From NCBI GenBank assembly GCA_021234155.1, contig JAJEKV010000172.1:825627-889626 (forward strand): DNA of 64,000 nucleotides, written 5' to 3'. Both the position numbers and the translations under genes were made by a program. Each line of letters begins with the position of its first letter. The first letter of the stretch is position 1. The notes under the pieces were generated by a model. It made no database searches and had not been told where the DNA came from. It was given only the letters and a program-made list of their open reading frames with translations. The stretch is from Isoetes taiwanensis. Its lineage: Eukaryota > Streptophyta > Lycopodiopsida > Isoetales > Isoetaceae. This document shows positions 14,101 to 26,290 of the stretch, piece by piece.

Positions 14101-15181
14101 ATGCTTTACTATCGTTCAATTGAACTTTGGCTTTCAAAAACCAAGGAGCAAGTAGTTATCAAGTCGGCGTGGGGAAACAAATAAATGGAACTATGGAGCG
14201 AGAAGAACACGCTTTACTTGTTGCATGAATCGTGATATAGAAAGAAGCGTCTTTATGACGACTTGCTGTGAAATTGATTGGAGAAAGATAGAATGATTAC
14301 AAAAGAGAAAAGTTGCAACGAGGCTACCCATAGAAGCCAAGTGAACCTGATTGCAAGAATGGCAATAAATGCACAACAAAGCGTGAACAAAGGCGTAAGC
14401 AATACCACAGTAGAGGAAGAGGAGAATCGACAAGATTAGGCGAGACACGCCCAACGATATGAGAGAAACGAACTTACCATCTTTCGCAATAGAAACGAGA
14501 AGAGGGCGTCGGCAAAGGTTGGATGAACCGCGCACAATATGAGCAGCAAGAGGAGGCCATCCATCTTCACATACAAAAATAGCAAGGGCGGCAGAGTCAC
14601 CACCAGGTAGAAACGGCTGCTACTTGACCCAGTCGTCGGGAATGCCATGCATTGTAGGGCATTGTCATTCAAGGACGATGGTAAGCTAGCGCCCACGATG
14701 GACAAATCAAGTTAGACTTGACAGTAACTCCATCTAATTCAAGATTCTTGAGCCACTGACCCCAAAAGCAGCACTAACTTTCACAGTAGGGCATATAATG
14801 AGTGCTCTTGCCCACCTTGCTTCATACAGCGCCAATGTCGAACAATTTGAGATGCCGGACCACTCTTGTTTCAAGATCAAGGACAAACCACCATAGAATT
14901 GAGACCAGCTTATCAGATAATTCCATTATTGACATATTCCAGCTCTACATTTCTAGATCTGAGCTATGCACATGAAGCGAGTCCAAAACCCCCAAAATGT
15001 AAATTGCGATGGCGACACTCCTCAAAGAGTTGAATCTTGTGAGCTCACATGGCAGTCGGCCCTATGCACTCTGCTCCTCCATAGTGAGTGCAGGGGTAGA
15101 AACGAGGCACCGGTCGGTGGCGTGAGACATCGGGATGTACTTCAATGCTTCTCAACCAGACCTTAGGAGATACAATCAGGC

Positions 15182-18100
15182 ATGCTCAAGCAGAAGTTAG
15201 TAATATTTGTCAATGCAGATGGAAGCCACCATTCGGGCGGGACATCATACACACCAAAGGTGAGTGGCCTCAAGAAGAGGATTCCAATTACAAACCCAAA
15301 TCTTGATCCTTTAGTTTACCCCATTTTTCCCTTTGGTGACCAAGGTTGGAGCATAGGAATAAAAAGCGAGAAACATCTTACATCGGCGTCATCTAAAAAC
15401 GAGGAGAGCGTGACTATGTTTCAATTCTGATTATCGGCTCAATAAGGAAAATCCTTTGGAAAATAACTTGACAATTCATTGTTGATGTGTACTCAAGGTC
15501 TCAATGACTTGGATCAAACAAAATCAAAGGAAGTTGCGAGCAAAGGCGCGCAGCTTGACTACATAGATCCGGCAAAAGAGGCTTAAGTCATCAGGCGGGT
15601 CATCCGTCACACAATGGGAGCCGAGGCAATGCAGCGAGAACTACCCAGTTCAAATGGCCTTGATCCGAAGATTTGGCAAAGCTGATCTCTTTGTAACATT
15701 TACATCAAATCCAAATTGGATAGAGATTAGACATAATGTCTTTGCTGGACAACAGCCGCATGATAGGCGGTTTATTATGCAGCATTCCACACAAAGCTCA
15801 AAGCATTTTTCCATGACCTCTTTGAAAATGATATCTTGGGCAAAGGTGAAAGGCACACCGCGCATTACGATAGAGTTCGAAACGAGGGCTTGCCACCCGC
15901 CACCTCCTCATGATTCTCGAACAAGAAGATAAGATCCGGGATAAGCGATGCCATTGACAAAGATTCACGGCCTTAGATACCGTGGGCCAGAAAACCCAAA
16001 CACGAAGCATATGGTCCATGGACCATGCCAAGACCCTAACCCAAATGCTCCCTTGCATGCAAGCCAAGGAAGGCAGCCCAACAAAAGAATGCACAAAAGG
16101 ATTTCCAAAGCCATTTAATGACAATACCAAAGTCAACGCCAATGGCTACCCGAATGTATTATCGAGATACATGCCACTTCATGAAGGGCAACAACATGCC
16201 TATTGACAGCAGAGATGTATAGTTCCCCACAATCAATGGTTTTTGCTTGAAAAGTCTGAGGCACATATCAATGTAGAGCGGTGTTTCCAGATCGGTAGCG
16301 TGAAGTATATCTATAAGTACATTCACAAAGGGGCATGATCGAGCATCCATCAAGGTCAGCTGGAGTAGGGAATCCCACATCCACATTCAGGGGACGGGTA
16401 GAGCAGTACCTTGACCACGAGATAAATCTCTGGGTGAAGCCATGTGGAGGTTATATGGATTCAAGATGCATGGCAACTCTCTCCACGATTACCGCGAGGG
16501 CTACTGTTCACCGCCAAACAACAAACCTCTATTATCGAAGGCCATGAAAGACAAAACCATTGAGAGACAGGATGCAAAAAGCAAACAATGCCGATTTGCA
16601 TGGTTTGAACTCAACAAAGAGGAGGATCAAACCCTTGCGTGAATACACTTTATCCGGGAAATCCCCGATTACTATACATTCCACACGCCAAACGTCCCGA
16701 AAAAGATGGAGGGGAAGTTCAAGCTCATCACACGAATGTATAATGTGAGCCTTTTAAGGATGGTGACCGCTATTACCTCCGTCTCCTATTGTTACATATC
16801 AAAGGGCCAAACTAGCCGGCGACATACCATTGTTAATGGAAAACTATGTTCAACTTTCAGAAGGAAGCCAAAAGAGCTTGGCTTATTGGAAGACGATCAC
16901 GAGAGTGGGGAGAAGACACTTTCGAACCGCGAGCATCTTCCGGATGCCAAAATCCACGCCCGGACATTTGGCATTCATTTTGCCTACACGACCCACAAAA
17001 GATCCAATGCGGTTATGGGGAGCTCTTCAAAAACAGCGTGAAGATTACCAGCGAAAAGATGCCACCGCGGGGCTTACAACCATGCACTAAAGGACATCGA
17101 TGACATCTTCCGGATGAGCGGCCATTACATGCCAACAACTTGACCTCCCGAACCACCGGCTAGACATTCTAGGCAACTTTCCAAATGAACCCACCTTCCA
17201 TGCGAGAACAAGAGTTGAAAGAAGGATAGGAAAACTTCTGGCAAAAGCTCAACAAGGAGCGTATAACATAGCCGACATTATCCCCGATGCAATCAGCCGA
17301 CATCAAGTTCCATGTATCAATGTGGACCGGCTCGGGGCACATGCAAGACCTTCCTCTTTAATAGCATGATCAACATACTAAGAGGATGTAGGCGTGGGCA
17401 TTGTATTAGTGGCTGGGGCCGGCATTGCGAGCCTCCTCTTGAAGGAAGCACAAGCAGTTCATTCAACATTCAGAGTTACCACTCGGCGCGACACAAGAGG
17501 CAACCTCCGCATATTGGGCGTGCAACAAGCAAACAAAGGGCAGGTACTTAGAAAGAACGGCATCATGGTCTGGGACGAAATGGGGATGACACACACACAG
17601 GCGCACTCACTGCACGTTGACAGGGGTTTTACGCGAGATACGCTAAGATGACAGGCCCTTTGGGGAATGATAATGCTCACCGTGGCGGCGCATTTCAGGT
17701 TAACACGTGGTGAAAGCGTGCAAACAAGGGCCAGTAATTTGAGCGTGTCAAAAGCAACCCGCTGTGGACTAACTTCAAGACCCACAAAGCCGACACAAAA
17801 TATGGGTCGAAAAAGGCGAGCAAATCTTCTCAAATTGGTTGCTACGCCCAGCCTGGTAATGGGGGAACAGATGAACAATGAGCGAGGAGGGGCACCGATG
17901 CGGACTGAAGTTGAGATACCCCAAGAATACATTGTGGAAGATGACGATTGACGAAAAAGCATCTTTGGCAAGGAAATAGCGAGGCAAAATGTGCACCATA
18001 TGGCAAAGCCATCTTGACACCAAAGAATGAAGACACGTTGAAGATCAACAACAAGGTCCGGCCTAAGGTTACACGGACAACTCCATACTTATACGCAGTA

Positions 18101-18659
18101 TAGATGCCATCATTGCGAGTAAGGCTAAGATGCTACAAGGGACTTCCCAATTGAGTTTATCAACCACGACCCCTTACGGCATGCCACCGCGCATAAGCGC
18201 ACATCAAAGATACTTCGAAACATGAATCCAGAAAATTCCGGTCTGCCGCAATGGCACCGCCTCGCGTCATCAAAGCACATCCAAGAATCATAGATCTTGT
18301 AGATAATCACCGAGGCACCTACAAAGGAACACGGGTCCTTATACCAAGGATAACACCGGAGCCGTCAAGCGGTGATCTCTCCCCCCGCTTCAAAAGCGTA
18401 TACAGGTTCCCGTCGCGACTTCGCATTCTCGGCGACCATAAACAAGTCACCAGGCTAGTCCATGACCTCCGTTGGCATCTACCTACCAACGCCAATTTTT
18501 GCCCAAGGCCAGCTCTATGTCGCATTCTCAAGGTGCACCACACAACAGGGAGTAAAGGTATACATTCAAGACACCAAAAAACAAGGAGCACCGCTCAAAA
18601 ATAAAAAGGAGATTCACTCCAAATGTAGTCTACAAAGAGATCCTACCGGGATGAAATAG
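15182..18659 (+). pseudogene. Helitron 1: decayed RepHel (rolling-circle replicase-helicase) gene
   Basis: Collinear fragments of a plant Helitron RepHel run on the plus strand through many frameshifts. In order they are DPLVYPIFPFGDQGW (about 15,310), ALIRRFGKADLFVTFTSNPNW (15,656), a decayed replicase core around GLPPATSS (about 15,885), CTKGFPKPF (16,090), the two-tyrosine segment KYIYKYIHKG (16,303-16,332), MWRLYGFKMHG (16,442), a degraded helicase P-loop GPARGTCKTFLF (17,325), GIASLLL..AVHSTF (17,420), GTYKGTRVLIPRI (18,315) and GQLYVAFSR near the helicase end (18,510). Intact Helitron RepHels replicate single-stranded DNA by an HUH nuclease and a Pif1-like helicase. Here the expected HUH histidines (normally in a GLPHAH-type motif) read as Pro-Pro-Ala, and the P-loop glycines are altered. 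This copy therefore looks non-autonomous, although some frameshifts may be assembly errors. Confidence 0.9.
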
Positions 18660-19880
18660 CCCTTAGTTTCTATAGATCTCTTACATTGTACTATGCCCTA
18701 TTTACGCAATGTCTACTTTTGGGTGTAAATTTGATAGTGGTACCCCAAAAGCACTGTTCGGACACTTGCTTTAAGTGCTTTAGGTGCTTATTCCTCGATC
18801 AAAATTTGGAGTAACGAATTATGAGGTTGTTATTCTAGAAATAGCAATCCTCTTCGAGGAGGAAGGGATCGATGACATGGATTGATTCTTTAGGGGGGGG
18901 ATTGATTTCTTAGTTGATTCTACGGATGGCGGGATTTCTTGGATGGCGAGAATTTGTATCGATTCTTGCTATCATTCTTCAATTCGGAATAAACTAGTTC
19001 ATTTCAATTGCAATTACGACAAATTAAATTGCAATTCCTTGATCATATCAATTTCATGGCAAGTTCTCACGAAAGCATTGATTACGCTAAAGCGAAGAAT
19101 TTACTTGGAGCTAGAATCCGGGAGAAAGCGAGAATCGAGAAAGAGGATTAGAAATTGGAGAAGGAGAACATTGCACCTTTAGTACAGAAGAGAAAAAAAA
19201 CGTTCTACGAGTCAAAGAGACAGGAACTTTCAAAAGAGTTAGAGGATTCTTTTTTCACATTGTAAGGAATTGTCTTGATGATGATTCAAAAGGAAGAGTA
19301 GCACCACAGTTTTAAAAGGATCAAACATTTACCACATGTTACTATAAGCAGATCCCAAAGGAATTTCATGTGATGAAAGATATGATTTCCAATGTGAGAG
19401 AGAAACCATGCGGGCACAAAAATTTCAAAAAGTACTGATGTACTCCAAGCAAGGAAGACTACCCTCAAATGGCGGCTTCCACGGGTTAAGAGGGACTAAT
19501 CGAGAGGAGAGCAATTTCAAGGCTTCTTTCAATTCCCAAAAAAAGCTGTAGCCCGGGCATTTAGAAGGCGAATATGTGCGAGAGTTTGATGCTGGTCCAT
19601 GGTCAATGCATGCAAGGAAGAAGAGATTTGATGCACTTTCCCCGAGAAGAGAGATAAGTGTTGTGAGAAGGTTTTGGCATGAGAATACCACGAGTTTCAC
19701 CTTATAAAAACATGTTAGAAAGCATGTAGCGAGAGTGGTGAAAAATTGATCATCAATACATTTGCTAGAAGTGACACGGTATTCCTTGAACCATTTATTT
19801 GTTATTCTCATGCTTTTTAGTTTCTATATTTCTTACATGGTTACGAAATCTATTTTTTTTTTTTTTTTGTTCGGTTGCAA
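18660..19880. other. Unassigned stretch between Helitron 1 and the next element
   Basis: The 3' end of Helitron 1 should lie here, with a short hairpin followed by CTRR, but I cannot fix it by eye. No gene is recognisable. Frames at 18943-19182 (+) and 19425-19811 (-) are short and without motifs. Confidence 0.4.
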
Positions 19881-19899
19881 CTATACCTTGCTTTTGAAA

Positions 19900-22160
19900 A
19901 GGAACATCGATATGAAGATATCCCAGCCGGACTTTTGAAAAGATTGAAACCAAGCTATATTAGGAGGCTTCAAGAAAGAAACATGTTGTTGCCAATACCA
20001 TCATCTTGAGTTTGCCATGCAAGCCATAAATAACATGAGGACTGATCCTTATGGTGTACACAAAGATTGCAAGTGTAAGTGCAGAATTTGTGGTTCGGGT
20101 CCAACATGTATTGCTAAAAGAAAACACAATCAAATCAACTAGTGATTATTGGAGACAAATTGTGTGCTCTAAGGATGAGAATGATGAATGGCACAAGCAT
20201 GCATGTCTAATGGGACATGTACAAAGTGTGGTTTGAAGAGGCAAGTGTGGTTTCCTTGCAATTTCCAGTTTTGATTGCCTTGATTTTAACATATTTGATT
20301 GCTTTATATAGGCTGCCAACATGCCCCGGAGAAGGTTAAGAATAATAAGCGGGATGTTAATTGGAAAGTGTTTGAGCAGGTTAAAAGTAGTTTAGATTTT
20401 CTTGAGTTGGGTGTGTGTTAGTGTAGAGGTAAATTAAAGCTTTATCCTCTTACTGCGGCAAGAAGTCTGAGAACAAAGAAAACTAGGGCTGGCAAGAAAC
20501 CTTCAAAGGTTACAAGATTGGCATACAAATCAGGTTCTCCTTTTTGAATTCCATCGACATGCAACTAAAACTCGAAGACATTTGTTCCACATAATTCTGA
20601 GCTCATTGGCAAACAAAACAATTCGAGGCAATGTTTGGCCCGGCATTTGCGGATGATACTATTGTCTACTGTGATAGATTTTGCGAGAGAATTATGGATT
20701 TAAAATTCAACAAGAAGCTCAATCCTGCCAGCGGCATCTTGATCAGTCTCCATTCTTGTACACATCACTTATAGAAGAATGAGAAAATCGAGGCGAGAAG
20801 CAAGGCAGGAAGAAGGAAGAAGATGACAAAGAGATTAAAAAGAAAAATGCTGCAAAAGAAAAAAAAAACTCATTGAAAGGAATTGTGAAGGAGACTCACT
20901 TCTATATCGGTGATGACAAAACTCATGATCTTGAGTTTGTCCAGCATTGTCTCCATAATCATGATTGGCTAAAATCTATGGGAATTAACTATAACAAACA
21001 TGTTTTACGGAGTGATGGCTGTTCTTCACAGGTTTAAGTCTAAAGACCATTTTACTTCCTTGGTAGGTTTCACAAACATCTTCAAAAGGATATTCTCTGG
21101 AATTTTTTGCTAGCTCACATGGAAAAGGTGAGCATGATGGTCTTTGGGCTGTCATCAAGAGGATTCTAACAAAGGAGCAGGATGAAATATGATGGAAAGA
21201 AATGCGATTATTGCAAAGGAGGTGGTTGCATTTCTTAGGTGGTACTTCAACAACAATCCCACTGATAATGACATAACAAGGTATACTTTCTTGGTTTTCC
21301 TCTGCATACTAAAAGCACTTAAGCACTTAAAGCATAAGCACTTAAAGCACTTAAGCACTTAGAAATTAAGGGCATGAATATATAAATTGTTTGTGTTTGT
21401 GGTTGTTAATGGGCTACTCTATTATGTAAAACATGATATTTCCCAGCCCTAAATCAAGATTGTCTTCTTTTTTTTTTTTTGATATGGATATTCTTCAAGC
21501 TGTTTTTTACAGAAAGCACTTACACACTAAGCACTTGTGCGGTATACAGGAAATTGATCCCTCAAAAATAGATAGATCACGAGAGATTTGGTGTCACACT
21601 TTGAAAGGAACTACACAACTCCATTGCATAAGACCATGTGACAAGGACAACACTCTAAAAGGTAGCTTATAGACCTCTCTCATATACATTGAGAATTGTG
21701 TTCAATTCAATGGGACTCTGCACCAGAAGTCACGCATTGGTGGTTGGGAAACTACTTGAACTAAAAGAAGGAGATTAAAGCAACTAATGATGCTAATAAA
21801 GCATCGGATGAAGACTTTCAAATAGAAGTAGAAGATGAACATGAAGAAGAGGAAGATGAGGAAGACTATGACATAGCTAGTTCTATGGTAGAGGTTGGAG
21901 ATAATTTTCTTTGTCAATGCGGAGGAAGGTAATGAAGAGGGGTTGATTTTTATGTATTGAAGTGCCGCGAAGCAAAAGAACACTTTGCTTGAGGATTATG
22001 TGGATGGATGGGGAAATGTATTTGGAGTTGAATCATTATTGTCTCGGGATATTACTATAAGCAGTTGGGTGGTCTCAAATTTGAGCTCTCTTGGATGACC
22101 CGACTTTGGGCTAGTGTGTATAGCCACCTTGTAAAGATTAGCTAACTTTGAAATGATTGC
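19900..22160 (+). pseudogene. Decayed transposase-like gene (SDGC / HGKGEHDG family)
   Basis: A broken reading frame can be followed across several frames. It starts with RLKPSYIRRLQERN (about 19,940) and a Cys-rich segment CKCKCRICGSGPTC (about 20,068-20,110). SDYWRQIVCSKDENDEW (20,137) follows, then a likely intron ending TTATATAG at about 20,312. Next come HFYIGDDKTHDLEFVQHC (20,898), SDGCSSQ (21,012), SHGKGEHDGLWAVIKR (21,114), TLKGTTQLHC (21,598) and VYSHLVK near 22,120. I remember this motif order from repeated, uncharacterised proteins of mosses and ferns that look like mobile-element genes. The conserved Asp, Asp/Gly and Glu-Asp motifs could form a DDE-type nuclease site, but that is inference. 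At least five frame changes or stops make this copy inactive as written. It lies between Helitron 1 and the FCP1-like frame and is transcribed away from the former. Confidence 0.6.
21312..21361. repeat. Short AGCACTTA tandem repeat
   Basis: AGCACTTA or AAGCACTTAA is repeated five to six times in direct orientation inside the decayed transposase-like gene, between the HGKGEHDG segment and the TLKGT segment. It probably lies in intron or spacer sequence. Confidence 0.8.
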
Positions 22161-22548
22161 GGATGAAGAGGATGGTATGTTGTATACTATGGCTGAAGAC
22201 ACTTGCCAGCAGATTATATGTAGCCTCCCAAACTCGGCTTAAATTCTATGGTCAAACTTCGGCTTAAATCTTGTTCATATGGTATTGACTCAATTATTAT
22301 TCATAGTTTGACTATTAAAAGCAAAAGCACTCACACAAAAAACATCAATGCAATTGTAACACGAAAGTCATGTATTTATGTTCTGTATTACATCAAAATT
22401 GTGGCATATCTTTTTTGTATAACATGTACAAAATTGTGGCATGTGCTTGGGAGTTATATATAAGTCTTCACTATTTCAATATACAACACCTTAACTTTTG
22501 CATGAATCGGTCTCATCTTAACCTGAATTACGAATCAACTTACGCATT

Positions 22549-23316
22549 CTATCTACATGTGTCTGAAGTATGAAAGGTCTCCCTTAACCATTGTGGCTGA
22601 CCTTTGCAATATTGTTTTACCATTTTAGGTGGTTTCCTTTCCCAATTCAAACTCGACATTGTTTCTAGAATTAAAGAGCATCCTACATGTCTTGTCGGCC
22701 TACAATGCTCCTTTAGAATGTTAGAGAAATCATCAACCATTGCCACATCCTTAAAAATCTTGGCGGGGAATTGGTCCAATACATAATCATCACGCATCAA
22801 ATTAAAGCACGGAATCAAAAGAGATGTGAAAGGTGGAGAGGCAAATGTTTTATGAATGCTATCATCCAACAATATGCAATTGCCCTCATATTGTGGGTAT
22901 TCACTAAAAGCTACAGATAAAGGTTTTAAGTACAATGGTTTTCAGATCGGATGGGCCACTTGAAAGGCATCTCTAAGCAATGGGTCGATCCCAAATAAAT
23001 ACAAAGTCATGCCTAATAGCGGTGCTATGACATCCACAACTTCATTTACATTAACCTTGTTCATGGATGACCAAATTGCTATGTCAAAGTGTGCCATTCT
23101 TTTCTTGAAATTCCGTGCATGAGGCCTTAAAACAACCAATTTCTTGCTTGTTTTTGTAATCCACAATCTGCATCCACGTCGAGGTTGTTCCCTCTTGTAT
23201 GTACTCACTAGAACACCATTCACATCTAAAATAAAAGTTTCCTCTTCAAAGAGGACTTTCTTTGTACACCTATCATTCAAAAAATAAAAAGTAAACACCA
23301 ACTCAAGCACAAACAC
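22549..23316 (-). pseudogene. FCP1/NIF-like HAD phosphatase frame with one in-frame stop
   Basis: Two open frames in the same register, 22942-23316 and 22549-22935, are separated by a TGA (in about 22,940-22,945). Together they follow the FCP1-homology (HAD-family Ser/Thr phosphatase) order. Motif I is FILDVNGVLV (Asp31 of the upstream frame), followed by VVLRPHARNF, DIAIWSSM (motif II Ser83/84) and, after the stop, a GNCILLDDS segment (motif III acidic pair) with TFASPPFTSLLIP behind it. FCP1-type enzymes use a DxD nucleophile motif; here the second Asp is Asn33, so full catalysis is doubtful even without the stop. The first frame has 124 residues and the second 128, together about the size of an FCP1 domain. 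The stop may be real, a sequencing error (CGA to TGA is one change) or part of an unrecognised intron. Just upstream on the same strand is a Cys/His half-RING, which might belong to the same ancestral gene. Confidence 0.6.
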
Positions 23317-23920
23317 AAGCGAAATTTAAAATACTAAATTAATAATAACTTTTTGTCAACATTTTGATCAACCATTTGTTCAACATTTTGGTCTTGAAAT
23401 ACAATTGTACCTGAACATTCAAACATCTATAGTTAAATCAAAGATTTTATAGACAAATTTGAATTGCCTCTTAAAACCTCCATAATTGCATTCATTTTTG
23501 GTACTGTGTCTTCCTTTTCTAGTACTTCCTTTTACGGCCCTTCCTTTTACATTTTACTTCCTTTTCTAGTTCTTCATTTTACGTAATTGTTTCAACCTCA
23601 ACTTCTTTTCTGATTCCACTCATTTGCCAATGCCCTCCTTCTAAAATTGTACTTCCTTCTTCTTGACACGTGTTCTTTGCCTTTTTAATGTTTTTTTTCC
23701 CTTCTTTGTTGCAACCTCTCCATCTTTCCTTTTCCTTTTGTTGGCTTTCTTCTTTCTTCTCTTTCGAAGGGGTAATTTGTACATCCTTACTACATCCTAC
23801 ACCATCTGTTCAACAACGGTTTCATCACTCTCCACTTGCATATCCTTGATGGATGCTTTTCTAGCCCTTTGCCTTAAGCGCTTTTTTAGGACTACACAAT
23901 GCATCTTTTCAGCACTTTTT

Positions 23921-24292
23921 TCAATTCGGAAAGGTGGCACATAGTCTTGATGTTGAGAGAAGGGACCTACCAATTGAATCAAGTTGATTTGTAGGTATAT
24001 CTACTGTAGGCATATCAACTATTTTATTTACTTCTGCTGCTGTCACATGCATGCCAAGCTCAAGAAATAAATCTGGATGAATTACACCCCCACATACCTT
24101 GCATTTACCTTCCTTCAACAAGGCTGCACAAGCCACATGGTACTCATGATCACAACTTAAAATCAAAGACAATTTGTACCTATCATGAAAAAAGTAGGCC
24201 ACAAGCCGCGGCAAGCACCAAAGTTGCAGATTCACAGTAGTCTTCTGGCGATAGTGTTGATCTTTGAATGGATTAAAACTTATATTCTTCAA
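23921..24292 (-). CDS. Fragment with half-RING-like Cys/His motif
   Basis: A 123-residue open frame contains CDHEYHVAC at residues 47-55, then CKVC at 64-67. This spacing matches the second half of a RING-H2/PHD-like zinc site (C-x-H-x2-H-x2-C ... C-x2-C). The first Cys pairs of a full RING are not visible, so it is either a single-site zinc motif or a truncated domain. The segment AAEVNKIVDMPTVDIP follows without known features. It is in the same orientation as the FCP1-like frame 600 bp downstream and the coiled-coil frame upstream, so all three may be exons of one gene. I do not recognise the protein. Confidence 0.35.
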   Translation of the reverse strand: MKNISFNPFKDQHYRQKTTVNLQLWCLPRLVAYFFHDRYKLSLILSCDHEYHVACAALLKEGKCKVCGGVIHPDLFLELGMHVTAAEVNKIVDMPTVDIPTNQLDSIGRSLLSTSRLCATFPN

Positions 24293-24570
24293 TTACGTAA
24301 GATTACAAAGATTAGCTCACGAGTTACGAAATTCGGCCTCTTTCTCTTTGATCTCAATTCCAAGGTATTCTTCCTCGGCTGCTCCCTTACGTATGGAGAC
24401 TTGAAAAGGTTTTTAACTTTCGATTCTGATAATATGTCTCCATTTGTAGTGTCATCTCCAATTCCTTCCTCGGATCGAGAATCCTCCATAGCTTCCGGAT
24501 ATTGTGGTCTTCAAAGCCTCAACTTTCTTCATGCTCTCTTCAAGTTCCACCTTTGAATTTTTCATTAGAC

Positions 24571-24768
24571 TTAGCCTCTGCTGACTAAACTAACCTCAAT
24601 TTCATGCACCTCTTCTAACATGCTTGCCCTTTCATTCTCAAGCTTATTTCTGACTTCCTTAATCAATTCAAAGTTCTCTTTTAAAAGCGAGTGGTCTAAT
24701 TTTGAACTTTCTAAGCAAGTAACTTTGCTAGAAGTGGCAACTTGGACATCCTTTCCTCTCTTAGACAC
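24571..24768 (-). CDS. Short coiled-coil-like frame, possible exon
   Basis: A 65-residue frame contains a Leu/Glu/Lys-rich stretch (residues about 28-58, LLKENFELIKEVRNKLENER onward) with heptad-like spacing of Leu, Ile and Val. It has no other motif. It lies upstream of the half-RING frame on the same strand and may be part of the same decayed gene. A further frame at 24761-24982 (-) has no recognisable features. Confidence 0.25.
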   Translation of the reverse strand: MSKRGKDVQVATSSKVTCLESSKLDHSLLKENFELIKEVRNKLENERASMLEEVHEIEVSLVSRG

Positions 24769-25618
24769 ACCAATTTCTATACTTCATAACTTGAGCCCCA
24801 AAAGAGGCCCAATTGATCTTGTGCTGCGGGGTTTGAAATGGCGATATCACAATTTTCCCATGCAAAAGCATAAGCCACTGCTTTCTCACTTCATTGTTTG
24901 GCATAGTTTCCTTTTGATATAATTTTTCAACAATCATCCAATTTTTCTCGGGCAGAAATTTTGGATCATGGAAACTTTTCATCTTATTGCTTGGGCCTTC
25001 TTGCCAAACCGAGGCCCATTATGCATCTGTTACATTATCTTCCAACCATTTTACTTTCAAAAGCGGGCTGCAATCCTTCACGAAAAGTCCATGAATGTCT
25101 ATGAAATCTTGCTCGGATATTTTTTGTAAATTGAGCGGATCAAATGGATAGATAAATCAATGAAAACCATTACTTTTAACAAAGGGTTGGTTGTACCATA
25201 AAGAAACGGACTGTTTCTCATTTGTTATACATTTAGATTTTAATATTTTATTTTATAAGGAACACTTTATGCTTCATTTACGCCCAACTAATCGAAGGAC
25301 GTTGGCAAAGTATGTAGTTATTTAAGAATGGGCAATAAATAAATAGAAAAGTACAAATGATCATGCTTTTTGAGTTTGTAAAATAAAATTTTCCTTCTCC
25401 GTAAGCCAATCCTAAATTTAAAAAATCTATAGAATACATATGTAAAAGATCATTTGCATTTTTCACACAAATTTGTCGATTCTAGGCCATTTTAAATGGG
25501 GGATAAGTACTCAAACATGATTTGCACTTTAAATACATTATGTAGTTGTTTAAGAATGTTTGAACATACTTCTCCTAAGCAATAAATAAAATCTATATGT
25601 GATTGCATTCTAGGCATT

Positions 25619-26290
25619 TTAAAAGTCCAAACATGCTTTTTTTAAATTGAACATACATAATAACCTATGTTGAGCTCCACAATCACATGGATTGCCCACC
25701 AAAGGTGGGCAATTTACTAGTGTCCAATAGTGTGAAACTTCTGATTGATGGATCTTGTTAGAGCAATTGAGTAGCCTCTCTATTTCCAGATGCATCCTCT
25801 CGATAAAAGCTGTCAATGTTGTTCCGTTATTCTTGCTTCTTATAGTGTCCATGCTCATACCTTCTCGATAGTATATATCTTGTTGCATTGGGGGTTGTAT
25901 TGGGGGATGCACAACCAATCTAGTGACATGAGGAAACCATTGTTGTATATTATATGAGAGGATTCTCCATGATGCCTCAGAAGCTGAGAAATAGCGTGCA
26001 TTCAAGAATTGCTCAACCTCATCATGGTTTATGGCAGATGCCTTGCTAGTACATAAACCATCATTCGCTGCTTCTAAGTTCACATTCATCAATCTGGCCC
26101 TTTTGTAGATATACGCATACAGATATTTAACGACCTTTACAGCAGCACATTGATATGGCACTTGAAGTACGATGTTAGCCACGAGTTATATGGCATGACC
26201 TATCTATATCCTCTTTTCCACCTTTTGGCCATCATCCCTTCTTCGGTACTACGGATATCCATCAACAACTGTCATCTTTTCTGAAAATAC
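25619..26290 (-). pseudogene. Helitron 2: Rep fragment
   Basis: The open frame at 25619-26182 (187 codons) contains VVKYLYAYIYKR, the two-tyrosine segment of Helitron Rep, then DEVEQFLNARYFSASEASWRIL and FPHVTRLVVHPPIQ. This is exactly the order found in plant Helitron replicases. Just upstream, in other frames, DGYP, YRRRDDG and PYNSWLTSYFKCHINV are recognisable, so the homology runs to about 26,290 with one or two frameshifts. The HUH region and the helicase are absent. It is on the opposite strand to Helitron 1 and differs from it in sequence (KYLYAYIYKR against KYIYKYIHKG), so it is a separate insertion. Confidence 0.8.

Noticed and set aside
14191-14705. Two overlapping hydrophobic minus-strand frames (114 and 89 codons)
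   Set aside because: They are Leu/Ile/Phe-rich and could suggest a small membrane protein, but the two frames overlap, there is no recognisable family, and the start context is unremarkable.
17459-17971. 170-codon minus-strand frame inside Helitron 1
   Set aside because: It is antisense to helicase words that match in order on the plus strand; it has no motif of its own.
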